Source of the DNA: Caldilineales bacterium
GTDB lineage: Bacteria; Chloroflexota; Anaerolineae; J102
Direction of reading: 5' to 3'
Assembly: GCA_026417535.1 (NCBI GenBank)
Contig: JAOADB010000001.1
Location: 1 to 32,515 of the forward strand
DNA: 32,515 nucleotides
The translations under genes were made by a program, and so were the position numbers. This document shows positions 1 through 7,229 of the stretch, in pieces; within the stretch, counting starts at the first letter, position 1, and every line of letters begins with the position of its first letter. The notes beneath the pieces were generated by a model that was given only the letters and a program-made list of their open reading frames with translations, was not told the DNA's origin and ran no database searches.

Positions 1-27
1 GCAGCGTCAGATGTGTATAAGAGACAG
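1..27 (+). other. Residual Nextera sequencing adapter
   Basis: These bases match the last 27 bases of the Illumina Nextera read-1 adapter. Positions 9-27 are the 19-base Tn5 mosaic end AGATGTGTATAAGAGACAG. This is library-preparation sequence left on a contig end and is not part of the genome. Genomic sequence begins at about position 28. Confidence 0.97.
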
Positions 28-31
28 GAAA

Positions 32-64
32 GACGTAGCGCAAGATGGCATCTTGCGCTACATC
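32..64. repeat. 33-base palindromic repeat, copy 1
   Basis: The arms GACGTAGCGCAAGATG and CATCTTGCGCTACATC face each other around a single central G, with 15 of 16 positions paired. The element lies about 20 bases beyond the stop of the membrane-protein gene ending at 85, and on the minus strand it is followed by a weak T-rich stretch, so it could help end that transcript. Related copies are at 3607, 3685 and 18679. It also sits right at the contig end, where repeats commonly break assemblies. Confidence 0.85.
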
Positions 65-84
65 TAACCCTCAGCTAGCGGTCT

Positions 85-1443
85 TCAATCCCCCATTCCC
101 CCCTCTTCGGCGAAATACCCCAACGCGAAAAGGGCCAGCAAGAAGCCCAGGTAGTTTTCGTTTAGAAAGCGCGAGAAGTAGGCGAAAGCGAACAGCAGCA
201 AGGCGCCGTGCCAGACGGCATGGCCGAGGGTGTTCGTCCGCCGTTGCCGCTCCAGCAGGTACAGGAGCAAAGGCAGACCCACCACCAGCTCCGGAATCCA
301 GAAAGGCCAGTAGGCAAAACGGTCAGGCAACGCGCCGGTGGCCAGGACGAAGTTGGCAAAACCCCAGCCCCAAATCTGATAGTGGGTTGCCGCCGTGCCG
401 GCCGCCCACCGCCAGACGTCATCCACGAAGGCGTTGGCATCCCAGGCCAGGTAGGGCACCACAAAACCCAAGAAGACGAGCAGACCGGGCCAGCCCCGCC
501 GCCACAGGAGCGGTAGCCGGCTAGGTAGCTCGCGCCAGGCGAAAGGACGGTCGGCCAATAGGGCCAAACCCCAAAACGGCACCAGAAACCAGGCCGTGGG
601 CTTGCTGGCGCAGGCCAGGCCGAGACAGACAGCGCTCCATCCCGGCCGTCCTCGTCGCAGCAGCCACAGACCCAGCACCACCCAGGCCAGGACGAAACTG
701 TCGTTCTGCCCGAAGACGACATCGAGGCCCATAATCGGGTTGAGACCGATCAGCATCGTCAGCAGCAGGCCATCCCGGCGGTTTCCACTCACCAATCCCG
801 GCAAGAGCACCAGGGTCAGCAGCATGAGCAGCAGATAGGTGAACCGCTGGTCGTACCAGCCGAAAAGGGCCTGGGATACGACCCGCACCGGCGCCGACAG
901 GACAAAGGTCGCCGGCAGATACGGGTAGTGCTCCAGCGCCGTGCGGAATTCGGGAAAGCCCCACTCGGCCATGGGTGTCCCGGCGTAGCTCTCGCGGTAG
1001 GGGTTGCGACCTTCGAGAAAGTACGCGATGGCGATCTCGGTCTGGATGACGCCGCCGTCGTGGCTATAGGAATGGGGCAGGTTGTCGTGGCGCAACAGGG
1101 CCAGCTTGAGCGCAGGCAAGAAGAGCAGCACCGCCAGGATGACCCCGAGCAGACCCATCTTCAGCCGGTAGATCGTTTCGGCGCGCCAGCGCTCCTGGAG
1201 CAGGTCAACCAGGGCGTAGAGCAGCATGGCCAGCAGGCTCACCGCGGCCAGCAAAAGGAAAACGGGGTCGCCGAACCACGGCCCGAAGGCATTGATGGCC
1301 GCTGGCGGCAACCAGCCGCCCACCCAGGGATGGCGGACGACATTGGCGAAATGCTCGAACAGGCCGGCCTCGGCGAAGCTGTTGATGCGCAACCGGGCTG
1401 TGATGAGCAGAAAGAGGATGAGGACATCCAGAGAGCGGCGCAT
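85..1443 (-). CDS. Polytopic membrane protein, GT-C/GT87-like glycosyltransferase candidate
   Basis: A 452-residue protein dominated by hydrophobic segments, about ten probable membrane helices. The stretch around residues 125-165, with the motifs SYSHDGGVIQTE and NPYRES, and a later GQND motif resemble prokaryotic GT-C-fold mannosyl/arabinosyl transferases of the GT87/DUF2029 type, which move sugars from polyprenyl-phosphate donors on the outer face of the membrane. That function is inferred from fold type only; the acceptor is unknown. The ATG at 1443 is taken as the start; a GTG at 1464 in the same frame would add seven residues, and neither has a clear Shine-Dalgarno site. The gene stands alone: its downstream side is the contig end and the upstream neighbour is divergent. 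I am sure it is a real membrane protein and less sure of the enzyme class. Confidence 0.72.
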   Translation of the reverse strand: MRRSLDVLILFLLITARLRINSFAEAGLFEHFANVVRHPWVGGWLPPAAINAFGPWFGDPVFLLLAAVSLLAMLLYALVDLLQERWRAETIYRLKMGLLGVILAVLLFLPALKLALLRHDNLPHSYSHDGGVIQTEIAIAYFLEGRNPYRESYAGTPMAEWGFPEFRTALEHYPYLPATFVLSAPVRVVSQALFGWYDQRFTYLLLMLLTLVLLPGLVSGNRRDGLLLTMLIGLNPIMGLDVVFGQNDSFVLAWVVLGLWLLRRGRPGWSAVCLGLACASKPTAWFLVPFWGLALLADRPFAWRELPSRLPLLWRRGWPGLLVFLGFVVPYLAWDANAFVDDVWRWAAGTAATHYQIWGWGFANFVLATGALPDRFAYWPFWIPELVVGLPLLLYLLERQRRTNTLGHAVWHGALLLFAFAYFSRFLNENYLGFLLALFALGYFAEEGGMGD

Positions 1444-1520
1444 AGGACGGATACGGGAAAGCACAAGACGAGGCGGACGCCGTTCGTCACAGGGTTGGGC
1501 TGTTGGCCGGGACGGACGAT

Positions 1521-1570
1521 GAAGGACGAAAGAGGGCAGGGCTTCGTTATCGTTCGCCCTTCGTCCTCTC
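1521..1570. repeat. GACGAA-word inverted element A1
   Basis: A left arm containing GAAGGACGAAAGAGGGC is followed by a right arm containing CGCCCTTCGTCCTCTC, forming an imperfect hairpin. It belongs to the GACGAA/TTCGTC word family also found at 1731, 5710, 11643, 11921, 19722, 22665 and 29168. It lies in the 379-base divergent gap between the membrane protein and the alcohol dehydrogenase. Confidence 0.6.
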
Positions 1571-1708
1571 GCTTTGGACCAACGACGGGGCCAGAAACCC
1601 CACCCGGCATGTTACACGATGCTTGGGGGAAGGGCGAAGCGGCCGTCGCGCCGGGTGTTGACCGGCCCGACGGAGCCTTGGCTGCCTCTCGATCCGCCTG
1701 CGCTCTTG

Positions 1709-1717
1709 TGCTACAAT
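1709..1717 (+). promoter_or_regulatory. Candidate extended -10 promoter for the alcohol dehydrogenase
   Basis: TGC-TACAAT is a good extended -10 sequence. There is no convincing -35 hexamer 17 bases upstream. A transcript starting near 1724 would have a leader of about 100 bases before the GTG at 1823, carrying the A2 hairpin and the TTGACC palindrome. Confidence 0.35.
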
Positions 1718-1730
1718 CGCAAGCGCAGCC

Positions 1731-1780
1731 TTCGTCTTCCTTCGTCCTCCGTCTTCGCCCCAGCGGGCACGAACGACGGT
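1731..1780. repeat. GACGAA-word inverted element A2
   Basis: The left arm holds TTCGTCT, TTCGTCC and TCCGTCT words. A shorter right arm, CACGAACGACGG, can pair with part of it. It falls in the presumed leader of the alcohol dehydrogenase. It is a weaker member of the word family than the copies at 11643, 22665 and 29168. Confidence 0.5.
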
Positions 1781-1789
1781 TCTTCTTCA

Positions 1790-1813
1790 AAAATTGACCA
1801 CGGTCATTTTTTG
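1790..1813. repeat. TTGACC-palindrome repeat, copy 1
   Basis: TTGACCACGGTCA with flanking A and T runs. It matches the copy at 1898-1921 at 21 of 24 positions. The arms TGACC and GGTCA face each other over two bases. It lies directly before the Shine-Dalgarno site of the alcohol dehydrogenase, a position suited to an operator or an RNA hairpin controlling translation. Confidence 0.7.
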
Positions 1814-1822
1814 AGGTCGCTC

Positions 1823-2821
1823 GTGTTGGCCCAAGTGTTATACGAACCCCGCCCCATCACCCAGCAACCGTTGCAGCTCCGTGACGTGCCGACACCTAAA
1901 ATTGACCGCGGTCAACTTTTGCTGAAAGTCACGGCCTGCGGGGTGTGTCGCACCGACCTGCATACGGTCGAAGGCGAGCTGGAATTGCCCCGGTTGCCGC
2001 TAATCCCCGGCCACCAGGTGGTGGGGATTGTGGCGGCCGTGGGGGCCGATGTGCACACGATTCGCGAGGGCGACCGGGTTGGCGTGGTGTGGCTGTATCG
2101 GACGTGCGGCGAATGCCGATATTGCCGGGCCGATCGCGAGAACCTGTGCGAGCGAGGCGAGTTCACCGGTCTCCATGCCGACGGTGGCTATGCCGAGTAC
2201 ATGGTCGTAGACGCGGCCTTTGCCTACCCGCTGCCGGGCCTGCTGAGCGACGTCGAGATGGCGCCGTTGCTATGCGGCGGCGTCATTGGCTATCGGGCCT
2301 TGCGCCTGAGCGAGGTGCGACCGGGCGAAACCTTGGGTCTGTACGGCTTCGGGAATTCGGCCCATGTGACCATCCAGGTGGCGCGGCATTGGGGCTGTCA
2401 GGTCTTCGTGTTCACACGTAGCCCCGGTCACCAGGCCCACGCCCGTGAGTTGGGCGCAGCGTGGGTAGGGCGTGCCGAGGATACGCCGCCGGAACCCCTC
2501 GATGCGGCCATCATTTTCGCTCCGGCCGGCGAGCTGATCCCCCAAGCGTTGCGCGTCTTGCGGCCGGGCGGGACGGTGGCCCTGGCCGGTATTCACATGA
2601 GTCCGTTGCCGACCATGCCCTACAGCTTGCTGTATCGCGAGCGCACCCTCCGCAGCGTGGCCAATAGCACCCGCCAGGATGCCCGCGAGCTGTTGACCCT
2701 GGCAGCCGAAATCGGCATCCGCACGGACGTGACGCCGTTTCCGCTGGCCGCTGCCAACGAGGCCTTGTTGGCCCTCAAGGAGAGCCGACTGCGCGGGGAT
2801 GCCGTGCTTGTGATGGGATAA
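1823..2821 (+). CDS. Zinc-dependent alcohol dehydrogenase (MDR family)
   Basis: A 332-residue medium-chain dehydrogenase that should oxidise alcohols or reduce aldehydes with NAD(P)H in the cytoplasm. Catalytic zinc ligands are visible as the GVC cysteine (about residue 42, in GVCRTD) and the GHQ histidine (about 64). The structural zinc loop has four cysteines at about 95, 98, 101 and 109 (CGECRYCRADRENLC). A nucleotide-binding region with YGFGNSAH follows. GTG at 1823 is chosen because GAGG sits 6 bases upstream and the amino terminus then aligns with relatives; TTG at 1826 is the alternative. Oddly, the usual proline/glycine-rich turn before GQLL is replaced by KIDRGQ, encoded by a perfect TTGACC palindrome that also occurs upstream of the gene. 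The gene converges on the pRiA4b ORF-3-like gene with a 14-base gap. Substrate is not predictable. Confidence 0.88.
   Translation: MLAQVLYEPRPITQQPLQLRDVPTPKIDRGQLLLKVTACGVCRTDLHTVEGELELPRLPLIPGHQVVGIVAAVGADVHTIREGDRVGVVWLYRTCGECRYCRADRENLCERGEFTGLHADGGYAEYMVVDAAFAYPLPGLLSDVEMAPLLCGGVIGYRALRLSEVRPGETLGLYGFGNSAHVTIQVARHWGCQVFVFTRSPGHQAHARELGAAWVGRAEDTPPEPLDAAIIFAPAGELIPQALRVLRPGGTVALAGIHMSPLPTMPYSLLYRERTLRSVANSTRQDARELLTLAAEIGIRTDVTPFPLAAANEALLALKESRLRGDAVLVMG
1898..1921. repeat. TTGACC-palindrome repeat, copy 2 (inside coding sequence)
   Basis: TTGACCGCGGTCAA at 1902-1915 is a perfect 14-base palindrome within the alcohol dehydrogenase coding sequence. With its flanking A and T runs it matches 1790-1813 at 21 of 24 positions. 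The two centres are 108 bases apart, close to ten helical turns. Confidence 0.75.
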
Positions 2822-2835
2822 CGGGACGGGGTCGG

Positions 2836-3582
2836 TTATTCCCCCACCGGCGGCGCCGTTTCTTCAAACACCAAAGCTTCGTAGTAGGTGCCATCGTAAC
2901 CGCAATCACCCGTGCGCGGAGAGTTGACCAGGGGCAAGAAGGAATCCGGCCATTCCGGGTGGTCCTCGGCGTGGGAGTCGCAATAGGGCGCGTAGTCCTC
3001 GTAATAGAGCCAGCCGGCCCGCTCCCCGCATGCGGAGCAGGGGATGACCGGCGCGTAGTTGCGCGCCAGGATGCGGACACCCTTCCCGCCGGCCGGTGCC
3101 TGGCCCTTGCGTTCGCTCACCACTTTCAGCGCAAGCTCGGTCGTTGTGCCGAAATCGTACTCGTGCCGAAACCTATCCCCAGGCGACAGGACTTGCGAGA
3201 GGGGCACGTCCATCGAGGCCCTCGACCCAAAAGGCTCGAAGCCAAGCCCCGGAAAGGGGAGAGCGAAGTCCTCCTCTTCATCGGCATTGGAGTCATAGGA
3301 GACGCCGTGAATGGTAAAGGCGCTGAGATGACCGCAACACTCCAGCCAGATGGCGCGCAGAAAACCGTCGAGCTGCGATAGGGTATGGTCGGCGGGAATT
3401 TCGATATGGAGCCAGTACTCGGGTCGGTCCTTTCCCTCGATGGAAAGGTGATACAACCGCTTCTGGTGGCCGCTGGTGTCGTGGGCCGGCACGCATTTGG
3501 CGAGATGGCGGCCGATGGTGTTTTTGGCAAAAGTCTGACCGCAGACGAAACATTTGCCGTAGGATATGGTACGGGTAGGCAT
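2836..3582 (-). CDS. Plasmid pRiA4b ORF-3-like protein with two added zinc knuckles
   Basis: A 248-residue protein whose centre (about residues 55-155) shows the pRiA4b ORF-3-like pattern: YWLHIEI, LDGFLRAIWLECCGHLSAF and EYDFGTTTELALKV. The molecular role of this family is not established, although members often occur near mobile elements. Outside the core, residues 11-30 form a Cys-x2-Cys...His-x3-Cys knuckle and residues 182-204 form Cys-x2-Cys...Cys-x2-His, so two metal sites are likely. ATG at 3582 is fixed by an AAGGAG Shine-Dalgarno site 6 bases upstream; longer versions read through a repeat. The gene is last in the leftward run and is separated from the DUF6062-like gene by two copies of the 33-base palindrome. 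No transposase is visible nearby. Confidence 0.85.
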   Translation of the reverse strand: MPTRTISYGKCFVCGQTFAKNTIGRHLAKCVPAHDTSGHQKRLYHLSIEGKDRPEYWLHIEIPADHTLSQLDGFLRAIWLECCGHLSAFTIHGVSYDSNADEEEDFALPFPGLGFEPFGSRASMDVPLSQVLSPGDRFRHEYDFGTTTELALKVVSERKGQAPAGGKGVRILARNYAPVIPCSACGERAGWLYYEDYAPYCDSHAEDHPEWPDSFLPLVNSPRTGDCGYDGTYYEALVFEETAPPVGE

Positions 3583-3606
3583 GGAACACTCCTTGAGACG
3601 ATAGAC

Positions 3607-3639
3607 GATGTAGCACAAGATGCCATCTTGCACAACGTG
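3607..3639. repeat. 33-base palindromic repeat, copy 2
   Basis: The arms GATGTAGCACAAGATG and CATCTTGCACAACGTG surround a central C; the right end is diverged. It sits about 24 bases upstream of the pRiA4b ORF-3-like start. A segment reading CTTGAGACGATA precedes it at 3592 and recurs before copy 3 at 3662, so the two copies look like a local tandem duplication about 70-80 bases apart. Confidence 0.8.
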
Positions 3640-3684
3640 ATGAATTCCTCCCTCATGCGTTCTTGAGACGATAACGATATAAAC

Positions 3685-3713
3685 GATGTAGCGCAAGATG
3701 CCTCTTGCACTAC
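3685..3713. repeat. 33-base palindromic repeat, copy 3 (shortened)
   Basis: GATGTAGCGCAAGATG followed by a shortened right arm, CTCTTGCACTAC. It lies just beyond the stop codon of the DUF6062-like gene, as copy 1 lies beyond another gene end. Confidence 0.75.
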
Positions 3714-3715
3714 CC

Positions 3716-4393
3716 TCACACGTTCTCGGCCTCACCGGCTACGAGGGCCACGGCGCGTGCCCAGGCGTCCTTCTCGACGCCAAAGGGTTCGTGGCGAAAC
3801 CGATGGTCATGCTTGCGGATGAACTCGTCGAGTTGGGCAATCAGGCGGCGATAGACCGCCAGCTGCCGGGTTTGCAGGATGCGGGCCTGTTCCTCGTCGG
3901 CCAAAGCCAGCGCCGCGCGCAGGTGGGGCAGACACAGCCCACCGGCCGCGTCGTAGGCCGGGGCCAAATCGGGATGGTTCAGCCGGGCCAGCAACGTCCG
4001 GCCGTAGCGTTCTACGGCCTCGAGTTCGACAGCGCAGGCCGGACAGGGTCCGGTCGGTTGCAGCCCCGCGGCAGGAGAGCGACGCCCTCGGCGCAGTCCC
4101 GTCCAGGCTTTGGTCCCGTTTTCCATAACGGTGGCCAGGTCTTTGACCAGATGGCGATAGACGATGGCCACGCCCAGGGGACTGCCGCGCATGCGCGTCC
4201 ATTGCCAGGCATGGCGATGGCACAGCCCTTGGGCTTTTTGCAGGGCCTGACGGAGACCGGGATCGTTGACGCCTTCGTAATTCAGCGTGTCGAGATACCG
4301 GGCCGCAGCCCGCTGACCCAGCCGACAGAGGGGGCACCCTCCCGCCCGAAACGCATCCAGCAACTCAAAAAAGAGAGGGTCTTCGCCGGCCAT
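3716..4393 (-). CDS. DUF6062-like cysteine-rich protein
   Basis: A 225-residue soluble protein of unknown function. Two similar cysteine modules are visible. The first is CPLC at 20-23 with GLCHRHAW near 58. The second is CPAC at 117-120 with GLCLPHL near 154. Each module pairs a Cys-x2-Cys with a downstream Cys plus His, which suggests metal binding. The layout FELLDAFRAGGCPLC...YLDTLNYEGVNDP matches my recollection of DUF6062 proteins. ATG at 4393 follows the MFS stop codon by 11 bases, so the two are probably co-transcribed and coupled. The reading frame stays open upstream as far as 5350, but that stretch is antisense-type shadow of the MFS gene in another frame and is not part of this protein. 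Confidence 0.78.
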   Translation of the reverse strand: MAGEDPLFFELLDAFRAGGCPLCRLGQRAAARYLDTLNYEGVNDPGLRQALQKAQGLCHRHAWQWTRMRGSPLGVAIVYRHLVKDLATVMENGTKAWTGLRRGRRSPAAGLQPTGPCPACAVELEAVERYGRTLLARLNHPDLAPAYDAAGGLCLPHLRAALALADEEQARILQTRQLAVYRRLIAQLDEFIRKHDHRFRHEPFGVEKDAWARAVALVAGEAENV

Positions 4394-4404
4394 GGGGTTC
4401 GCTC

Positions 4405-5607
4405 TCAGAGAGGACCGGACATGCGCCGGGCTACGGCGAAGAACAGCGGTATGCTGGCCAGCTGCGCCGCCACCGAGAAGGCGATCAGACCGGGCAAGGA
4501 GACATCGTAGAGCACGCCCATGAGCGCGCTGCCCAGGAACCAGAACAGGCCGTAGCCCGTGTTGAAGATACCATAGGCTGAGCCGCGACGTTCGCGTGCG
4601 ACCATGTTGCCCACGGCCGCCCGCAGGATGGATTCCTGAGCGCCCATACCGATGCCCCACAGGGCCATGCCGGCCAGAGCGGCCGCAAATCCTCCCAGGA
4701 AGACAAGCGGCGCAAACAGCGCCGAGAGTAGGGCCACGAGCATCAGGATGCGGAGACCGACGCGGTCGAACCAACGGCCGAACAACAGCGCCGCCAGCGC
4801 GTCCACGCCCATGGCCACAGCATACAGCAGCGGAATCCAGGGGCCGGGCACCGAACCCGTCTTCTCGAAATGGAACGCGATCAGCGGGAAATCGGCATAA
4901 CCGGCTGCCACTAGGGCCACGGCCGCCAGATAAAGCCAATAGGCGCGCGGAAAACCTGCCGGCCGCAGTTCGGGGGTCGTCGGTTCCAGGTCTTGCGGCC
5001 GCGGGTAGAGCCGCCGCGCCGTCAGCAGGACCGTCAACGCCAGCACGGCGGGAATGGCCAGCACGGCGAAGGCAGCGGGGTAATCTGCACGCGCGGCGAT
5101 GACCAGGGTGACGATGACGGGTCCGGCCACGGCGCCGATTTGGTCCATGGCCTCGTGTAGGCCGAAGCCCCACCCGCGACCGGTTTCCCGGGTGGCATAC
5201 GACAGCATGGCATCCCGGGCCGGTGTGCGCAGGGCCTTTCCCAACCGTTCGGCGATGAGGAGGGCCGCGGCCAGTTCCCAGCGGTCCGCCAAGGCCAGCA
5301 GGGGCACGGCGAGCAGATTGATGGCATAGCCGGTCAGGGTGAGCGCCCAATAGCGACGGGTACGGTCGCTGAGATAGCCCGAAACCAAACGCAGACTGTA
5401 GCCGATCAGCTCACCGAAGCCGGACACCACGCCGACAACCGTGCCACCGGCGCCCAACAGGGCCAGGTATGGCCCGGCAATGCTGCGCGCACCCTCATAA
5501 GTCGTATCGGCAAGCAAGCTGACCAGACCCAACAGGACGACGAACCGAATGGCCCTCGCCCGGGTCAAGGCAAGGTGTGAAGCAGAGACGGTGGGGGATG
5601 AGGACAT
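4405..5607 (-). CDS. Major facilitator superfamily transporter
   Basis: A 400-residue, roughly twelve-helix membrane transporter. The cytoplasmic loop after the second helix carries the family signature (about residues 65-75, GYLSDRTRR), and a second copy-like loop, GRWFDRVGLR, occurs in the second half. It should export or import a small solute using an ion gradient; no substrate-specific motif is recognisable. ATG at 5607 begins MSSSPTV; a longer version starting at 5700 would run through the intergenic word repeat and is less likely. It is followed at 11 bases by the DUF6062-like gene and preceded by the radical SAM genes. In that context it may move the product of the radical SAM pathway, but this is inference from position only. 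Confidence 0.85.
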   Translation of the reverse strand: MSSSPTVSASHLALTRARAIRFVVLLGLVSLLADTTYEGARSIAGPYLALLGAGGTVVGVVSGFGELIGYSLRLVSGYLSDRTRRYWALTLTGYAINLLAVPLLALADRWELAAALLIAERLGKALRTPARDAMLSYATRETGRGWGFGLHEAMDQIGAVAGPVIVTLVIAARADYPAAFAVLAIPAVLALTVLLTARRLYPRPQDLEPTTPELRPAGFPRAYWLYLAAVALVAAGYADFPLIAFHFEKTGSVPGPWIPLLYAVAMGVDALAALLFGRWFDRVGLRILMLVALLSALFAPLVFLGGFAAALAGMALWGIGMGAQESILRAAVGNMVARERRGSAYGIFNTGYGLFWFLGSALMGVLYDVSLPGLIAFSVAAQLASIPLFFAVARRMSGPL

Positions 5608-5709
5608 GGCCTTGCCGGAAGCGCGAAAGCCGGAGAGGCAGGACAAAGCGATGGTCGCGACGAAGCGTCGCGCATCCCATCGTACACCCCCCAAAGCCAA
5701 AATGAAAAA

Positions 5710-5766
5710 CGACGGAAAGACGAAGGACGAAAAGGGTACTCTTCCCTATTCCTCTCTCGACTTTCC
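5710..5766. repeat. GACGAA-word element A3
   Basis: Three consecutive 7-base words, CGACGGA, AAGACGA and AGGACGA, occupy 5710-5730. A weak pyrimidine-rich right arm follows. It lies in the 163-base gap between the third B12 radical SAM gene and the MFS gene. Confidence 0.55.
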
Positions 5767-5770
5767 CCGT

Positions 5771-7201
5771 TCAGACGGCGGCTTCGGTTGCCCAATCGGG
5801 CCGGAAGACAAGCCCCCGCCGGGCGGCCCCGCGTACCGGATAGCCGATGCCGTCTTCGGCCGGCACCCAATCGCGGTGGGCGCATTCCATCCGGTAGCCG
5901 AAATCGGTGCTGAAACTGGTGAAGGCCTTGCGTCGCCAGTCCCGTGGAGGGTAGCGCAGCAATTGGCGCAGGCCGCGGTAGGCAATGCCGGCATAGCCGT
6001 AGAGCTTGCGCGAAAGCCAGTCGTACCCGCGCGCCAGTTGTTCCACCGTCATCCTGGCCGGATAGTAGGTGACGTGGTTCGTATCGTAGAGCGACCACGG
6101 CACTCCCGGAATGAGCCGGCCCTGCGCCTCCCAGGTGGCGCGCTGCGGCGTGCCCACATACGGCGTCAGGATGGTGATACTGACCCCATCCAGCCCGCTC
6201 GTGCGGATGAAATCGTAGGTGTGTTGGAAGATGCTCGGCGGGTCGGCATCGAAGCCGAAAACGAAAAGGCCGACGACGCCGATACCGGCAGCATGAACCC
6301 GCTCGATGACCTGACGATAACGTTCGACGTTGCCTTTGGCCTTGCCGCCCAGCTCGCGGCGGTTTTCGGGATTGGCGCTCTCGAAACCGATGAAGAACTT
6401 GTCGAGATGAGCTTCGCGCGCCAGCTTGAGCAGGTCGGGATAGTCGGCCACCATCTGCTCGGCCTGACAGGTCCAGCCGTCCAGGGGCAGCTTGCGCAAG
6501 GCCCGGAACAGCTCCTCCATGTAGTCGGGATGGAGACGGAAGTTGAGGCCGAAGTTGTCGTCGGTCAGAAAGAAGCGCCGGATGCGGCGGCGCTCGATCT
6601 CCTCGACGATTTGCTCCACCGGACGCAGGCGCATCACCCGGCCCGACACGCGGATGGCCGTGCAGAAGGTGCAATTGCGCGGGCACCCGCGGGTGATCTC
6701 CAGGTAGGGCGTCCAATAGCGGCGGTTTTCGTCCACCTGGCGCAAAACGCGCTCCGTGAGGGGTTTGAGGTCATCGAGGTCGGTCCATTCCTCGTCCACG
6801 TAGCGCGGTTGCAATTGCCCGCGGTCGAAATCGGCCAGCATCTGCGGCCACGTGCGATAGCCCTCGCCCACGGCCACGCTATCGGCCCATTGGGCCACTT
6901 CGTCGGGCGCAAGGGTGGCGTGGGTGCCGCCCACGACCACGGTGGCCCCGCGCGCCTGTGCGCGGCGCGCGATCCAGCGTGCCCGGTCAATCTGCAGGGT
7001 CTTGGCCGTGATCCCCACTAGGTCGCCCGGCCCCATCTCGTCGAAAGGAACCGCCTCCAGGTCCTCGTCCACGATCGTGACCGGGATCTCATCCGGTACC
7101 AACGAGGCCAGGCGCATGAGGGTGTAGGGCGCCATCGTGCCCCTACCCAGGACGGCGCCATCGCGACCGGGTTGGATGAGATAAACCTTGCGCAAGGCCA
7201 T
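5771..7201 (-). CDS. B12-binding-domain radical SAM protein
   Basis: A 476-residue cytoplasmic enzyme. Residues 1-125 form a cobalamin-binding-like Rossmann domain (VVVGGTHATLAPDEV near 88-102). The radical SAM core follows, with its iron-sulfur cluster cysteines at about 173, 177 and 180 (CPRNCTFC) and a glycine-rich SAM-binding stretch after it. Enzymes of this type (class B) cleave SAM to a 5'-deoxyadenosyl radical and often use methylcobalamin to methylate unreactive carbons; substrates span lipids, chlorophylls and antibiotics, so the target is unknown here. ATG at 7201 (MALRKVYL) leaves a 28-base gap to the upstream SPASM gene; an in-frame start at 7252 would overlap that gene by 23 bases. 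It is the last of four radical SAM genes in a leftward operon. Confidence 0.88.
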   Translation of the reverse strand: MALRKVYLIQPGRDGAVLGRGTMAPYTLMRLASLVPDEIPVTIVDEDLEAVPFDEMGPGDLVGITAKTLQIDRARWIARRAQARGATVVVGGTHATLAPDEVAQWADSVAVGEGYRTWPQMLADFDRGQLQPRYVDEEWTDLDDLKPLTERVLRQVDENRRYWTPYLEITRGCPRNCTFCTAIRVSGRVMRLRPVEQIVEEIERRRIRRFFLTDDNFGLNFRLHPDYMEELFRALRKLPLDGWTCQAEQMVADYPDLLKLAREAHLDKFFIGFESANPENRRELGGKAKGNVERYRQVIERVHAAGIGVVGLFVFGFDADPPSIFQHTYDFIRTSGLDGVSITILTPYVGTPQRATWEAQGRLIPGVPWSLYDTNHVTYYPARMTVEQLARGYDWLSRKLYGYAGIAYRGLRQLLRYPPRDWRRKAFTSFSTDFGYRMECAHRDWVPAEDGIGYPVRGAARRGLVFRPDWATEAAV

Positions 7202-7229
7202 GGCGATACGGCGGACGAAGACAGGCCGC

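Noticed and set aside
2836-3715. Insertion sequence or plasmid remnant
   Set aside because: The pRiA4b ORF-3-like gene hints at mobile DNA, but no transposase, terminal inverted repeats or target duplications are visible.
3716-5350. Single 544-codon frame read as a fusion of the DUF6062-like protein with an Arg-rich amino-terminal domain
   Set aside because: The first 300 codons are an out-of-frame reading of the MFS gene; a good start and coupling distance exist at 4393.
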